A stretch of 64,000 nucleotides of DNA from Roseiarcus sp963741845 (lineage in GTDB: Bacteria > Pseudomonadota > Alphaproteobacteria > Rhizobiales > Beijerinckiaceae): assembly GCA_963741845.1 (NCBI GenBank), contig CAVUJV010000016.1, positions 62,001-126,000 on the forward strand, in the 5' to 3' direction. The position numbers and the translations under genes were made by a program. The notes beneath the pieces are model-generated. The model did not search any database. It had not been told where the DNA came from and saw only the letters and a program-made list of their open reading frames with translations. The stretch's first letter is position 1; the number at the start of each line of letters is the position of its first letter. Below, one piece after another: positions 1 through 8,487 of this stretch.

Positions 1-1397
1 TGTTCGCGCGGTTCGAGGCGCACAGGCGCAGTCTCGAACTCGGCTTCGCCACCGTCTTTGTGATGCTGGCGCTGACGATGCTCGTTTCCGCCATCTGGCT
101 CGGGCTCTCCTGGGCGAACCGGATCGTCGGCCCGATCCGCCGCCTCATTCGCGCGGCCGATCAGGTGGCGGTCGGAAACCTGAGCGTGCAGGTGCCGACC
201 CGCGCTTCCGACGGGGACATCGGCCATCTCGGCGACACGTTCAACAAGATGACGTCCGAGTTGCAGCGCCAGCAGACGGGGCTCATCGAAGCCAATGCGC
301 TCAACGACGAGCGCCGCGCCTTCATCGAGGCGGTGCTCTCGGGCGTCCCGGCGGGCGTGCTCGGCGTGGACAGCGAGGGCGTGGTCACCGTCTCGAACGC
401 CGCCGCCGACCGGCTGCTCGGCGCGGGGCGCGGTCTGATCGGCCGGGTCCTCCCGGAGGTGCAGCCGAGCATCGCGGCGATCTGGGAGCAGGCGCGCTCG
501 CTTCGGCTGCGTCTGCACCAGGGCCAGGCGACGGTGCTGCGCGAGGGCCGCGAGCGCATCCTCAACGTCCGCGTGACCGGCAATCCCGCGCGCGACGACC
601 GCGCGACCGTCATCACGCTCGACGACATCAGCGATCTGGTCTCCGCACAGCGCACGGCCGCCTGGGCGGATGTCGCGCGGCGCATCGCGCACGAGATCAA
701 GAATCCGCTGACGCCGATCCAGCTCTCGGCCGAGCGGCTCAAGCGCCGCTACGGCAAGCACATCGTCGAGGGCAAGGACGTCTTCGACCAGTGCACGAAT
801 ACGATCATCCGCCAGGTGGACGACATCAAGCGCATGGTCGACGAGTTCTCCTCCTTCGCGCGGATGCCCAAGGCGCGGCCGGCGCGCGACGATCTCGTCG
901 ACTGCGTGCGGCAGGCGATCTTCCTCCAGCGGGTCGGGCGCGCCGACATCGACTTCGAGGAGCATCTGCCCGACGAGCCGCTGTTCGCCGACTTCGACCG
1001 CAGACTCATCTCGCAGGCCCTCACCAACGTCCTCAAGAACGCGGGCGAAGGCATCGACGCGCTTCCGGAGCCGCACGAGAAGGGGAAGGTGATCGTGACG
1101 CTTGGGATCGGGACTGGCGGCTTCATCGAGATTGCGGTCAGCGACAATGGCAAGGGCTTCCCGAAGGAAGAACGGCGCAAGCTGCTGGAGCCTTATGTGA
1201 CGACCCGCGCCGAAGGCACGGGGCTTGGTCTCCCGATCGTGGTCAAGATCTTCGAGGACCATGGCGGCGAAGTCGAACTGCTCGACGGGCTCGTCCGCGC
1301 CGATGGCGGACAGGGCGCGAAACTCCTGATGAAGCTGCCGCTCCCGACGGACGCCGTTCGGCCGGAGCTCAGCTCGGAAAACATGGAATCCACCTGA
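1..1397 (+). CDS. ntrY: Nitrogen-regulation sensor kinase NtrY, C-terminal part (cut by the window edge)
   Basis: Sensor histidine kinase that phosphorylates NtrX in the NtrY/NtrX system, linked in the family to nitrogen and redox sensing. The frame is open from the first full codon (base 3), so the N-terminal membrane and sensor parts lie outside the window. Visible in order: the end of a membrane helix (VFVMLALTMLVSAIWL), a HAMP linker beginning near NRIVGPIRRLI, a PAS-like segment, the phospho-acceptor H-box RRIAHEIKNPLTPIQLS, an N-box NVLKNAGEGID, and G-boxes DNGKGF and GTGLGLPIVV. All catalytic boxes look intact. The stop codon overlaps the ntrX start (TGATG), so the two are translationally coupled. 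Confidence 0.95.
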   Translation, partial: FARFEAHRRSLELGFATVFVMLALTMLVSAIWLGLSWANRIVGPIRRLIRAADQVAVGNLSVQVPTRASDGDIGHLGDTFNKMTSELQRQQTGLIEANALNDERRAFIEAVLSGVPAGVLGVDSEGVVTVSNAAADRLLGAGRGLIGRVLPEVQPSIAAIWEQARSLRLRLHQGQATVLREGRERILNVRVTGNPARDDRATVITLDDISDLVSAQRTAAWADVARRIAHEIKNPLTPIQLSAERLKRRYGKHIVEGKDVFDQCTNTIIRQVDDIKRMVDEFSSFARMPKARPARDDLVDCVRQAIFLQRVGRADIDFEEHLPDEPLFADFDRRLISQALTNVLKNAGEGIDALPEPHEKGKVIVTLGIGTGGFIEIAVSDNGKGFPKEERRKLLEPYVTTRAEGTGLGLPIVVKIFEDHGGEVELLDGLVRADGGQGAKLLMKLPLPTDAVRPELSSENMEST

Positions 1398-2764
1398 TGG
1401 GCGCAGATATCCTTATCGTCGACGACGAAAGCGACATCCGCGATCTCGTCGCGGGCATCCTGGAGGACGAAGGGCATTCGCCGCGCCTCGCAGGCAATTC
1501 GGACGAGGCGATCGCGGCGATCGAGTCGCGCCGGCCTCAACTCCTGCTGCTCGACATCTGGCTGCAGGGTTCGAAGCTCGACGGGCTGCAACTGCTCGAG
1601 ACGGTCAAGAAGAGCCACCCGAACGTGCCGGTCGTGATGATCTCGGGTCACGGCAATATCGAGACCGCCGTGACGGCGATCAAACTCGGCGCCTACGACT
1701 TCATCGAAAAGCCCTTCAAGGCGGACCGGCTCATTCTCATCGCCGAGCGCGCGCTCGAAACCTCGCGCCTGAAGCGCGAGGTGCAGGACCTGAAGGCGCG
1801 GGGCGGCGCGGCCAACCGGATGGTGGGCTCGTCGCATGCGGTCAACAATCTCACGCGCATCATCGACAAGCTTGCGCCCGCCAATTCGCGCATCCTGATC
1901 TCGGGGCCCGCGGGATCCGGGAAGGAGCTTGCGGCGCGGCTGATCCATGAACATTCCGCGCGGGCGGGGGGGCCCTTCGTGGTGCTCAACGCGCCAGCCA
2001 TGACTCCGGAAGGCATGGAAGCGGAGCTCTTCGGCGTCGAAGCAGTCCCGGACCGCTCCGCACGGATCGGCGCCCTCGAGGAAGCGCACGGCGGGACGCT
2101 CTATCTCGACGAAGTCGCCGACATGCCGCGCGAGACGCAGGCCAAGATCCTGCGCGTGCTGGTCGACCAGAATTTTCAGCGCGTCGGCGGCTCGTCGCGG
2201 GTTCATGTCGACGTCCGCATCATCTCTTCGACGAGCCGCGATCTGGCGGAGGCGATCACGGAAGGCCGGTTCCGCGAGGACCTGTTCCATCGCCTGTCCG
2301 TCGTGCCGATCCGCGTGCCTTCGCTTGCCGAGCGGCGGGAGGACATTCCGGAACTGGTGCAGTTCTTCCTGGAGCAGGTCGCGGCCAATATGGGCGTCGC
2401 GCCCCGGAAAGTGGGCGCGGATGCGATGGCGGTGCTGCAATCGCACGACTGGCCGGGCAACATCCGCCAGTTGCGCAACAATGTGGAACGGCTGATGATT
2501 CTGGCGGTCGGCGATCCGAATGCCGAGATTTCGGCCTCGATGCTGCCGGCGGAGGTCGGCGCGCTGGTCCCGGTGGTGCCGAGCGGCATCGGCGGCGAGA
2601 AGCTCCTGAGCCTGCCTTTGCGCGATGCGCGCGAGGCTTTCGAGCGCGACTATCTCGTCGCGCAGATCAGCCGTTTTGGCGGAAACATATCGAGGACAGC
2701 GGAGTTTATCGGCATGGAGCGGTCGGCCTTGCATCGCAAGCTGAAGTCGCTCGGGGTCGAATGA
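1397..2764 (+). CDS. ntrX: Nitrogen-regulation response regulator NtrX (sigma-54-type AAA+ regulator)
   Basis: DNA-binding response regulator partnered with NtrY, 455 residues. The ATG overlaps the ntrY stop by one base; a longer open frame upstream is antisense-like noise inside ntrY. Residues 1-120 are a receiver domain (ILIVDDESDIRDLV, the DIW phospho-Asp region, a Lys in EKPFK). Next comes an AAA+ domain with a Walker A-like GPAGSGKE, a Walker B-like GGTLYLDEVADMP and FREDLFHRLSV. A Fis-type helix-turn-helix closes the protein (GGNISRTAEFIGMERSALHR). The GAFTGA loop that contacts sigma-54 is not present: the site reads LFGVEAVPDRSARIGALEEA. Loss of this loop is known in some alphaproteobacterial NtrX proteins, so it may not act as a classic sigma-54 activator. 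Confidence 0.95.
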   Translation: MGADILIVDDESDIRDLVAGILEDEGHSPRLAGNSDEAIAAIESRRPQLLLLDIWLQGSKLDGLQLLETVKKSHPNVPVVMISGHGNIETAVTAIKLGAYDFIEKPFKADRLILIAERALETSRLKREVQDLKARGGAANRMVGSSHAVNNLTRIIDKLAPANSRILISGPAGSGKELAARLIHEHSARAGGPFVVLNAPAMTPEGMEAELFGVEAVPDRSARIGALEEAHGGTLYLDEVADMPRETQAKILRVLVDQNFQRVGGSSRVHVDVRIISSTSRDLAEAITEGRFREDLFHRLSVVPIRVPSLAERREDIPELVQFFLEQVAANMGVAPRKVGADAMAVLQSHDWPGNIRQLRNNVERLMILAVGDPNAEISASMLPAEVGALVPVVPSGIGGEKLLSLPLRDAREAFERDYLVAQISRFGGNISRTAEFIGMERSALHRKLKSLGVE

Positions 2765-2947
2765 TGGCGGCGGCGCGTTTCTTGGTTCGCCGTGCAGGCG
2801 GACGATCGGTGCGGGGGATTTTCCTGATCCTTTGGTCGTCGGCCGCCGTAAAAGGTGGAATCGCTGCGTGATGCGTGTCACAAGCGCACCCGCAAAAGGC
2901 AATAAACAAGCCATGGTCCAAAGCGGGCCCAACAGCGGAAAGAGAAG

Positions 2948-3199
2948 ATGCCAGCAGAAAAGGCGCAAAACCTTCAGGACACGTTCCTTAATCATGTCCG
3001 AAAATCAAAGACTTCGGTCACAATTTTTCTTGTCAATGGCGTGAAATTGCAGGGGTTCGTCACGTGGTTTGATAATTTCTGCGTCCTCCTGCGCCGCGAC
3101 GGTCATTCGCAGCTCGTCTACAAGCACGCGATCTCGACCATCATGCCCGCAAGCCCGATCACGATGTTCGAAGCAGTCGAGGACGGCGACGGTCACTGA
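2948..3199 (+). CDS. hfq: RNA chaperone Hfq
   Basis: Hexameric Sm-like protein that pairs small RNAs with mRNAs. At 83 residues it has the usual short alphaproteobacterial length. It shows the N-terminal QDTFLNHVRKSK, the Sm1 segment TIFLVNGVKLQGFVTWFDNF and the Sm2 signature YKHAISTIMP. The 183-base gap after ntrX is likely to hold its promoter. The ntrYX-hfq-hflX order is the classic alphaproteobacterial arrangement. Confidence 0.97.
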   Translation: MPAEKAQNLQDTFLNHVRKSKTSVTIFLVNGVKLQGFVTWFDNFCVLLRRDGHSQLVYKHAISTIMPASPITMFEAVEDGDGH

Positions 3200-3209
3200 G
3201 GCCAAAGAT

Positions 3210-4574
3210 CTGGAGCGCGCGAGCGGGGCGGCCGACGACCGTGAGAGGGTTGTCGCGGCCTCGACCCGCGCCCGCGTCGTCTGTCCCTACCTGACGCGGG
3301 GACAGCCGGCGGAACGGCTCGCCGTGCGAAGCCCCGAGGCCCGCCGCGACGAGGCGGTCGGTCTTGCGCGCGCGATCGACCTCAACATCGTCGGAAGCGA
3401 CATCGTGGGGCTGTCGGCGATCCGCCCGGCGACTTATCTCGGCAAGGGAAAGGTCGAGGAGATCGCGGCGGAGGTGAAGGCCGACGAGGTGACCCTCGTC
3501 GTGATGGATTGCGCGCTCTCGCCGGTGCAGCAGCGCAATCTCGAAAAGGCGTTCGGCTGCAAGGTCATCGACCGGACGGGCCTGATCCTCGAAATCTTCG
3601 GCCGCCGCGCCCACACCGCCGAGGGCGCGCTTCAGGTCGAACTCGCCCATCTCGCCTATCAGCGCTCGCGCCTCGTGCGGTCCTGGACCCACCTCGAACG
3701 CCAGCGCGGCGGCTTCGGCTTCCTCGGCGGTCCGGGCGAAACCCAGATCGAGACAGACCGGCGCCTCATCCAGGAGCGCATGGTGCGGATCGAGCGCGAG
3801 CTTGAAAGCGTCAAGCGCACGCGCGCCCTGCATCGCGCGAGCCGGAGCGACGTGCCCTATCCGATCGTGGCGCTCGTCGGCTACACGAACGCCGGCAAGT
3901 CCACGCTCTTCAATCGCCTGACCCGCGCCGACGTCATGGCGGCGGACATGCTGTTCGCGACGCTCGATCCGACGATGCGGCTCATCCGCCTGCCGCACGG
4001 CGGCTCGGCGATCCTCTCCGACACGGTGGGCTTCATCTCGGACCTGCCGACCATGCTGATCTCGGCCTTCCGCGCGACGCTCGAGGAAGTGCGCGCGGCG
4101 GACGTCATCGTGCATGTGCGCGACATTTCCCACGCCGACAGCGAGGCGCAGAGCAAGGACGTGGAGGCGATTCTGACGGAACTCGACATCGCCGACCGCG
4201 CCGATCGGGTCATCGAGGTCTGGAACAAGCTCGATCGCCTCGATGCTGACGCCCGCGCGCTGCTCGCCCAGGAGCAGGAAACCCTCCCCTCCGCGCCGAT
4301 GGCGGTTTCCGCGCTGACGGGCGAGGGGATCGACCGGCTCATGCTCGCCATCGAAGACAGGCTCGCCCGCGGCCGGGCGCTTATCGATTTGACCCTCAAT
4401 TCGGCGGACGGGCAGGGGCTCCACTGGCTCTACGAGCACAGTGAAGTCATGAACCGCCGGGACGACGAATCCGCGATCCATCTCACGGTCCGGGTCGCGC
4501 CCGATCAGGTGGAGCGGGTGAAGCGGCGGTTTCCGAACGGAGACGCGCGGCCGGAGCCTCGTCATGAGAATTGA
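3210..4574 (+). CDS. hflX: GTPase HflX
   Basis: Ribosome-associated GTPase that splits stalled or heat-damaged 70S ribosomes. An N-terminal HflX domain (RVVCPYLTRGQ, SPEARRDEAVGLARAIDL) is followed by the glycine-rich QRGGFGFLGGPGETQIE segment. The G domain has G1 GYTNAGKST, G3 DTVGFISDLP and G4 NKLD. The start is uncertain: between the hfq stop and the conserved domain there is no ATG, GTG or TTG in frame. The only standard start upstream is a TTG at 3069, deep inside hfq. The next GTG downstream (3324) would cut the domain. I use the CTG at 3210, but a non-standard start or an indel near the start is equally possible. Confidence 0.9.
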   Translation: MERASGAADDRERVVAASTRARVVCPYLTRGQPAERLAVRSPEARRDEAVGLARAIDLNIVGSDIVGLSAIRPATYLGKGKVEEIAAEVKADEVTLVVMDCALSPVQQRNLEKAFGCKVIDRTGLILEIFGRRAHTAEGALQVELAHLAYQRSRLVRSWTHLERQRGGFGFLGGPGETQIETDRRLIQERMVRIERELESVKRTRALHRASRSDVPYPIVALVGYTNAGKSTLFNRLTRADVMAADMLFATLDPTMRLIRLPHGGSAILSDTVGFISDLPTMLISAFRATLEEVRAADVIVHVRDISHADSEAQSKDVEAILTELDIADRADRVIEVWNKLDRLDADARALLAQEQETLPSAPMAVSALTGEGIDRLMLAIEDRLARGRALIDLTLNSADGQGLHWLYEHSEVMNRRDDESAIHLTVRVAPDQVERVKRRFPNGDARPEPRHEN

Positions 4575-4971
4575 CGGCCAGTGCCATTGCGCCGCCATCG
4601 CCTTTCAGGCCGAAGCCGATCCCGCGAACGCCTCGGTCTGCCATTGCACGGACTGCCAGAGTCTCTCGGGCGCGCCCTTTCGCGCGAGCGTGACAGTCAA
4701 GGCCGAGGATTTCCATATCACGAGGGGGAGCCCGAAGGTCTACGTCAAGACCGCGGCGAGCGGAGCGAAACGGGCGCAGGGCTTTTGCGGAAACTGCGGC
4801 TCGCCGATCTACGCGACCGACGCTGAGAACCCGAAAGCGTTCAACATCCGGCTTGGCGCTGTTCGGCAGCGCGCGGAGATCGTTCCCCGCCGTCAGATCT
4901 GGCGCCATTCCGCGCTGGACTGGGCGCTCGATGCGAGCGCGTTGCCATCCTCGCCGGGCCAGCCGGGCTGA
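4564..4971 (+). CDS. GFA/CENP-V-family zinc protein
   Basis: Small (135 aa) protein of the glutathione-dependent formaldehyde-activating enzyme fold. Zinc-ligand cysteines are visible in CHC near the start, in CHCTDCQSLSGAPFRA, and in CGNCGSPIYA. Most members of this family have no proven Gfa activity, so the substrate is unknown. It overlaps the end of hflX by 11 bases and so is probably co-transcribed. It is followed by a strong hairpin terminator. A second, diverged GFA gene lies at 57810-58277. Confidence 0.85.
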   Translation: MRIDGQCHCAAIAFQAEADPANASVCHCTDCQSLSGAPFRASVTVKAEDFHITRGSPKVYVKTAASGAKRAQGFCGNCGSPIYATDAENPKAFNIRLGAVRQRAEIVPRRQIWRHSALDWALDASALPSSPGQPG

Positions 4972-5002
4972 CAAGCCCGCCGCTCTTCGCAAGGCAATAA
5001 AG

Positions 5003-5026
5003 AGGGCCGCCCTGACGGGCGGCCCT
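5003..5026. terminator. Bidirectional hairpin terminator
   Basis: Perfect 10-bp inverted repeat AGGGCCGCCC / GGGCGGCCCT with loop TGAC. It sits between the convergent GFA gene (+) and the PEP-CTERM gene (-). The plus-strand tail is GTCTTGGG, a weak U-tract. Confidence 0.8.
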
Positions 5027-5048
5027 GTCTTGGGCGATTTACGAGCGC

Positions 5049-6008
5049 TTACCCCAGCACGCGCAGGGTCCGTGACCGGCGCCAGCCCGCGAAGCCGAGG
5101 CCCGCGAAGCCGAGACCCATCATCACCCAGGTCGAGACTTCCGGCGCCGACGGCATCGTGCCGAGGAACGGATTGTCGTGCAATTCGGCTTTGCCGTTGA
5201 AGTTCGCGGCATAGAGGAAGCCGTTGAGCGGCGAGCTGTTGGTCACCGTGGCGTCGCCCGCGAGAATCGAGCCGCCCCACTGTTTGAAGTTCAGCGTCCC
5301 CGCGTCCTCGAAGTTCCAGATGACGTGTTCATCGATATAGGCGCTCGGGTTGAAATTGAACTTCTGCGTGAATGTGTAGCCGACGGAGCCGGTCACGTTG
5401 ACGATGATCGTCTTCGCCGTCGCGCCGGTGAAGCTGAGCATGTTGCTGATTCCGGCGAGCTGGCTCGCGGCGACGTCGAACACGGCGATCCCGCTGGCGT
5501 CCGGCGTTACGACGAACTTGAAGTTGTTCGGATTCGAGGAATTGACGTAGCTATTCGCCACCATCGACGACAGCTGGCTCTCGAGCGCATCGAGCGGCGT
5601 CGTGAAGTCGCTCATGGCGAATGACGGGGAGTTCTGGACGAGCGAGCCCTTCGGTTGGCCGCTGCCCGCGTCGAAGCTGAACTTGCCGCTGTTGCTCGTC
5701 ACATAGTTGACGCTGCCGCCGTTGTCGACGTTGCAGCTCTTGCAGTTCGTGATCTTGACCGCGTTGACGGCCTGAAAGGACGACGCCGCGCTCTTCGCGT
5801 TCGGGTCATTGTAGAAGGTCGCGCCCTTGTCGATCGAGCCCGCGACGAGACGGCCTTCGACATCCGACGTCGTCTGGAAGCTGCCGGAGACGACGGCGTT
5901 GAACTGCGTGAGAATGTCGGAGACGGAGATCACGTCCGCCTTCGCCGGCGCGCAAGCGACCGCGCCCATCGCCGTCGCCAGCGACAGCCCATAAAAATAC
6001 GACTTCAC
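5049..6008 (-). CDS. PEP-CTERM protein with choice-of-anchor A domain
   Basis: Predicted exported surface or extracellular-matrix protein, 319 aa from a GTG start at 6008. That start is preceded by GGGGAGA at a good distance; a longer open frame begins at 6041. A signal peptide ends around APAKA. The region ILTQFNAVVSGSFQ / DVEGRLVAGS matches the choice-of-anchor A family (recognised by memory, not searched). The C-terminus has the sorting signal: APEVSTW, a hydrophobic helix, then WRRSR. PEP-CTERM proteins are cut by an exosortase in the inner membrane; no exosortase gene is in this window. It stands alone, convergent with the GFA gene. Confidence 0.85.
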   Translation of the reverse strand: MKSYFYGLSLATAMGAVACAPAKADVISVSDILTQFNAVVSGSFQTTSDVEGRLVAGSIDKGATFYNDPNAKSAASSFQAVNAVKITNCKSCNVDNGGSVNYVTSNSGKFSFDAGSGQPKGSLVQNSPSFAMSDFTTPLDALESQLSSMVANSYVNSSNPNNFKFVVTPDASGIAVFDVAASQLAGISNMLSFTGATAKTIIVNVTGSVGYTFTQKFNFNPSAYIDEHVIWNFEDAGTLNFKQWGGSILAGDATVTNSSPLNGFLYAANFNGKAELHDNPFLGTMPSAPEVSTWVMMGLGFAGLGFAGWRRSRTLRVLG

Positions 6009-6128
6009 GTCAAGCTCTCCCCACGGCGGATTTCCCCACAACCCCGGAGCCGCCGTCAGCCATCCGGGCCGGAGCGATTGACATTGCCGGCCAATCGTTC
6101 ACGTCTTATACGTAATTAGCCGGGCCGT

Positions 6129-6144
6129 CTTCGCAAGTGCGAAG
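6129..6144 (+). other. Hairpin followed by a T-run, no clear gene upstream
   Basis: Perfect 7-bp inverted repeat CTTCGCA-AG-TGCGAAG, flanked by imperfect GGCC/GGCC pairing and followed on the plus strand by GATTTTTCTG. It looks like a plus-strand terminator, but no plus-strand gene ends nearby. It lies in the 311-base gap (6009-6319) between the PEP-CTERM gene and the DUF1697 gene, in which I see nothing else except an AT-rich patch at 6105-6120 that could hold the PEP-CTERM promoter. Confidence 0.35.
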
Positions 6145-6319
6145 GGCCGATTTTTCTGCGATCGGCTTTGCGGCGGGGCCCGGCACTGTGCCGTTGGGGC
6201 CGACGCCGTCCCTTTTCGGGCGGATTCACGTCAAGCCGTCAGGCGCCGCGCATTCGCACGCCCTGGCGGCAACCTGACGGGTGTAAACTTGAAATCGCGG
6301 CGGAGAAATCGGGGCCGGT

Positions 6320-6850
6320 TCAGCCCTGCAATTTTTCGAGCAGCCGCAGCGCCGTGCGCCAGTTCCGCAAGGTCGAGACCGTCCTGAAGGCCCTGTCGAG
6401 CGCCGCGTTTGTGATCATCGCGCCCGCCACGCCGTTCGGCAGTCGGAGATAAACGTCCGCGCCCGCGACGGCGAATTCATCGGGAAGGAATCTGTCCGCG
6501 TCGAGGGGCGGGGGACCCGAGAGCGCAGGCGCCTTCGCGAGACAGGCGATATGAAGCGTCGCGGGATCGGCGCCGGCTTTGAGGAACGGATTGGCGGCGA
6601 TCATCGACCGCCACGCGGCGGTGTCGCGAAGCACGATTGCCGGGCGGAAGCCGAACTGCGCTTCGATCGTGCGCTCCGCCTCGGCCGCGACGGACTCCGG
6701 CTTTGCGGCCATGAAGACCACATTGCCGCTCTGGATGACCGTCTCCGCCTGCGTCGCGCCAGCGTCAAGGAAGATGCGCCGGAGATCCGCGGATTTCAGC
6801 GACCTTGCGCCCCCGACATTCACGCCTCGCAGCAGGGCGATCCAGCGCAT
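6320..6850 (-). CDS. DUF1697 domain protein
   Basis: Protein of 176 aa beginning with the family hallmark MRWIALLRGVNVGGARSL and followed by LRRIFLDAGATQAETVIQSGNVVF. DUF1697 proteins are widespread in bacteria and their function is not established. The ATG at 6850 is chosen because the upstream extension lies inside mazG in another frame. The gene begins 4 bases after the mazG stop, so it is probably translationally coupled to it. Confidence 0.88.
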   Translation of the reverse strand: MRWIALLRGVNVGGARSLKSADLRRIFLDAGATQAETVIQSGNVVFMAAKPESVAAEAERTIEAQFGFRPAIVLRDTAAWRSMIAANPFLKAGADPATLHIACLAKAPALSGPPPLDADRFLPDEFAVAGADVYLRLPNGVAGAMITNAALDRAFRTVSTLRNWRTALRLLEKLQG

Positions 6851-6854
6851 GAGA

Positions 6855-7727
6855 TCAGTCCCTTTCGAGCGCCTTCGCCTCCACCCAGAGCGCCTCCATG
6901 GCGTCGAGGCTCGTCGTCTCGGGCCGCTGGCCGCTTTCGGCGAGGCGTCGCTCGATGTGACCGAAGCGGCGCTCGAATTTGGCGTTCGTCCCGCGTAGCG
7001 CGGCCTCCGGATCCACATCGAGATGCCGCGCGAGATTGACGGCCGCGAACAGGAGATCGCCAACCTCGCCGGCCAGCGCCTCGGCCGAGCCGCCCTCGAT
7101 CTCGGCCTCGACCTCCTCGATCTCTTCGCGGAGCTTGGCGATCACAGCGCGGGGGTCGTTCCAGTCGAAGCCGACCTTGGCCGCGTTCTCCTGGAGCTTC
7201 AATGCGCGGGTCAGGGCGGGCAGGGCGACGGGCACGCCCCCAAGGGCGCCCTTCGGCGCCTCGGGCGCAAGACCGGCCGTGGCGCGCGCCTGCGCGCGCT
7301 CGCGCTTCTCTTCGGCCTTGATCCGGCCCCACAGCGCCTTCACCGCTTCCGGATCGAGGTCGCGCGCGTCGGCGAAGACATGCGGATGCCGGCGGATGAG
7401 CTTTGCCGTGATGGCTTCGACCACGCCGCCGAAATCGAACAGTCCGGCTTCCTCAGCCATGCGGGCATGGAAAATCACCTGCAGGAGAAGATCGCCGAGC
7501 TCCTCGCGCAAATCCTCCGGATCGCCGCGCTCGATCGCATCGGCGACCTCATAGGCTTCTTCCAGCGTATAGGGAGCGATGGTCGCGAAGGATTGTTCGA
7601 GATCCCACGGACAACCCGATACGGGCGTCCGCAGCGCGGCCATGATCTCGATGAGGCGGCGGACGTCGCGGGAAGCACGGACCGGAGAGCCGGCGGCCGG
7701 GCCGGAGCGGGGAGGGGCGTCGGTCAT
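6855..7727 (-). CDS. mazG: Nucleoside triphosphate pyrophosphohydrolase MazG
   Basis: Hydrolyses NTPs to NMP and pyrophosphate, cleaning the nucleotide pool. 290 aa with two MazG domains. The first has CPWDLEQSFATIAPYTLEEAYEVADAI and the metal-binding EELGDLLLQVIFHA. The second has KVGFDWNDPRAVIAKLREE and AGEVGDLLFAAVNLAR. ATG at 7727; a longer open frame runs back into the cold-shock gene and is rejected. In many alphaproteobacteria mazG lies close to hflX; here it is on the opposite strand about 3 kb away. Confidence 0.92.
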   Translation of the reverse strand: MTDAPPRSGPAAGSPVRASRDVRRLIEIMAALRTPVSGCPWDLEQSFATIAPYTLEEAYEVADAIERGDPEDLREELGDLLLQVIFHARMAEEAGLFDFGGVVEAITAKLIRRHPHVFADARDLDPEAVKALWGRIKAEEKRERAQARATAGLAPEAPKGALGGVPVALPALTRALKLQENAAKVGFDWNDPRAVIAKLREEIEEVEAEIEGGSAEALAGEVGDLLFAAVNLARHLDVDPEAALRGTNAKFERRFGHIERRLAESGQRPETTSLDAMEALWVEAKALERD

Positions 7728-7745
7728 CGCAAGCCTCGAAACAAG

Positions 7746-7775
7746 ACGAGCGCGGCGTGTGCGCGCCGCGCTCGT
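7746..7775. terminator. Bidirectional terminator after the first cold-shock gene
   Basis: Perfect 12-bp inverted repeat ACGAGCGCGGCG / CGCCGCGCTCGT with a 6-base loop. The plus-strand side continues TGATTTTTT and the minus-strand side CTTGTTT. It lies directly downstream of the minus-strand double cold-shock gene and just before mazG, so it probably separates the two transcripts. Confidence 0.8.
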
Positions 7776-7821
7776 TGATTTTTTCCTCCTCGTTCCTCTC
7801 TCGGGAACGGTGGAAGTCGGA

Positions 7822-8487
7822 TCAGACCGAGAGCGAAATCGCCTCGCGCCCCTTCGGCGTGTCGACGACCCGCATATTGACCTGCTGACCCTCGGCAAGA
7901 TGTGAGATGCCCGCCGGCCCAAGGACCGAGATGTGGACGAACACGTCCTTGCCGCCGTCCTCGCTTGCGACGAAGCCGAAGCCCTTCACCTCGTCGAACC
8001 ACTTGACCTTGCCGGTCACCGGCACAGCCGTCGACGGATCGGGCGCGGCGCGGCGCGGCGGGCGCGGACTATCCCCGAAGGAGCGCTGCGGCCGCTGCTC
8101 GACCGCTGTGCTGGTGTCGACCTCGAACACCCGCGTCACCTGCGCGCCCTTGGCGCCGGCGCCGACCTGCACCTTGAGCTTGGCGCCCGTCGGCACCAAC
8201 TCATGGCCAGACGCCTGCAGCGCATTGGCGTGCAGGAAAGCGTCGCCCTGGCCGTTGGCCAGCTCGACGAAGCCATAGCCCTTGTCGGCTTTGAACCATT
8301 TGACGGTGGCGTCGACCGTCGGCCCGCTCGCGGCCATGGCCGAGGGGCCGCCCGCCGGCGCGCCGCCAAAACCCTGATCGGGCGGAGGGCCGAAACCACG
8401 CGATGTGCGCGGCCTTGATTCATACATCGGCCCATCATCATCGAAACCGCGCTTCCGGGGCGCCCTGAAATCCTTACCCTTGCTCAT
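7822..8487 (-). CDS. Double cold-shock-domain protein (paralogue 1)
   Basis: 221-residue protein with two CspA-type nucleic-acid-binding domains. The first is near residues 58-118 (ATVKWFKADKGYGFVEL, GDAFLHANAL). The second is near residues 158-220 (GKVKWFDEVKGFGFVA, KDVFVHISVL). A basic, Pro/Gly-rich linker joins them, and a charged N-terminal tail begins MSKGKDFRAPRKRGFDDDGP. Such proteins bind single-stranded RNA or DNA. A closely similar gene, including the tail and linker, is at 34268-34912. A long leader upstream (8488-8948) fits cold-shock-type post-transcriptional control, but this is inference. Confidence 0.93.
   Translation of the reverse strand: MSKGKDFRAPRKRGFDDDGPMYESRPRTSRGFGPPPDQGFGGAPAGGPSAMAASGPTVDATVKWFKADKGYGFVELANGQGDAFLHANALQASGHELVPTGAKLKVQVGAGAKGAQVTRVFEVDTSTAVEQRPQRSFGDSPRPPRRAAPDPSTAVPVTGKVKWFDEVKGFGFVASEDGGKDVFVHISVLGPAGISHLAEGQQVNMRVVDTPKGREAISLSV

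Noticed and set aside
3159..4598. 479-codon open frame on the minus strand opposite hflX
   Set aside because: Shadow of hflX; no recognisable domain and His/Arg-rich composition.
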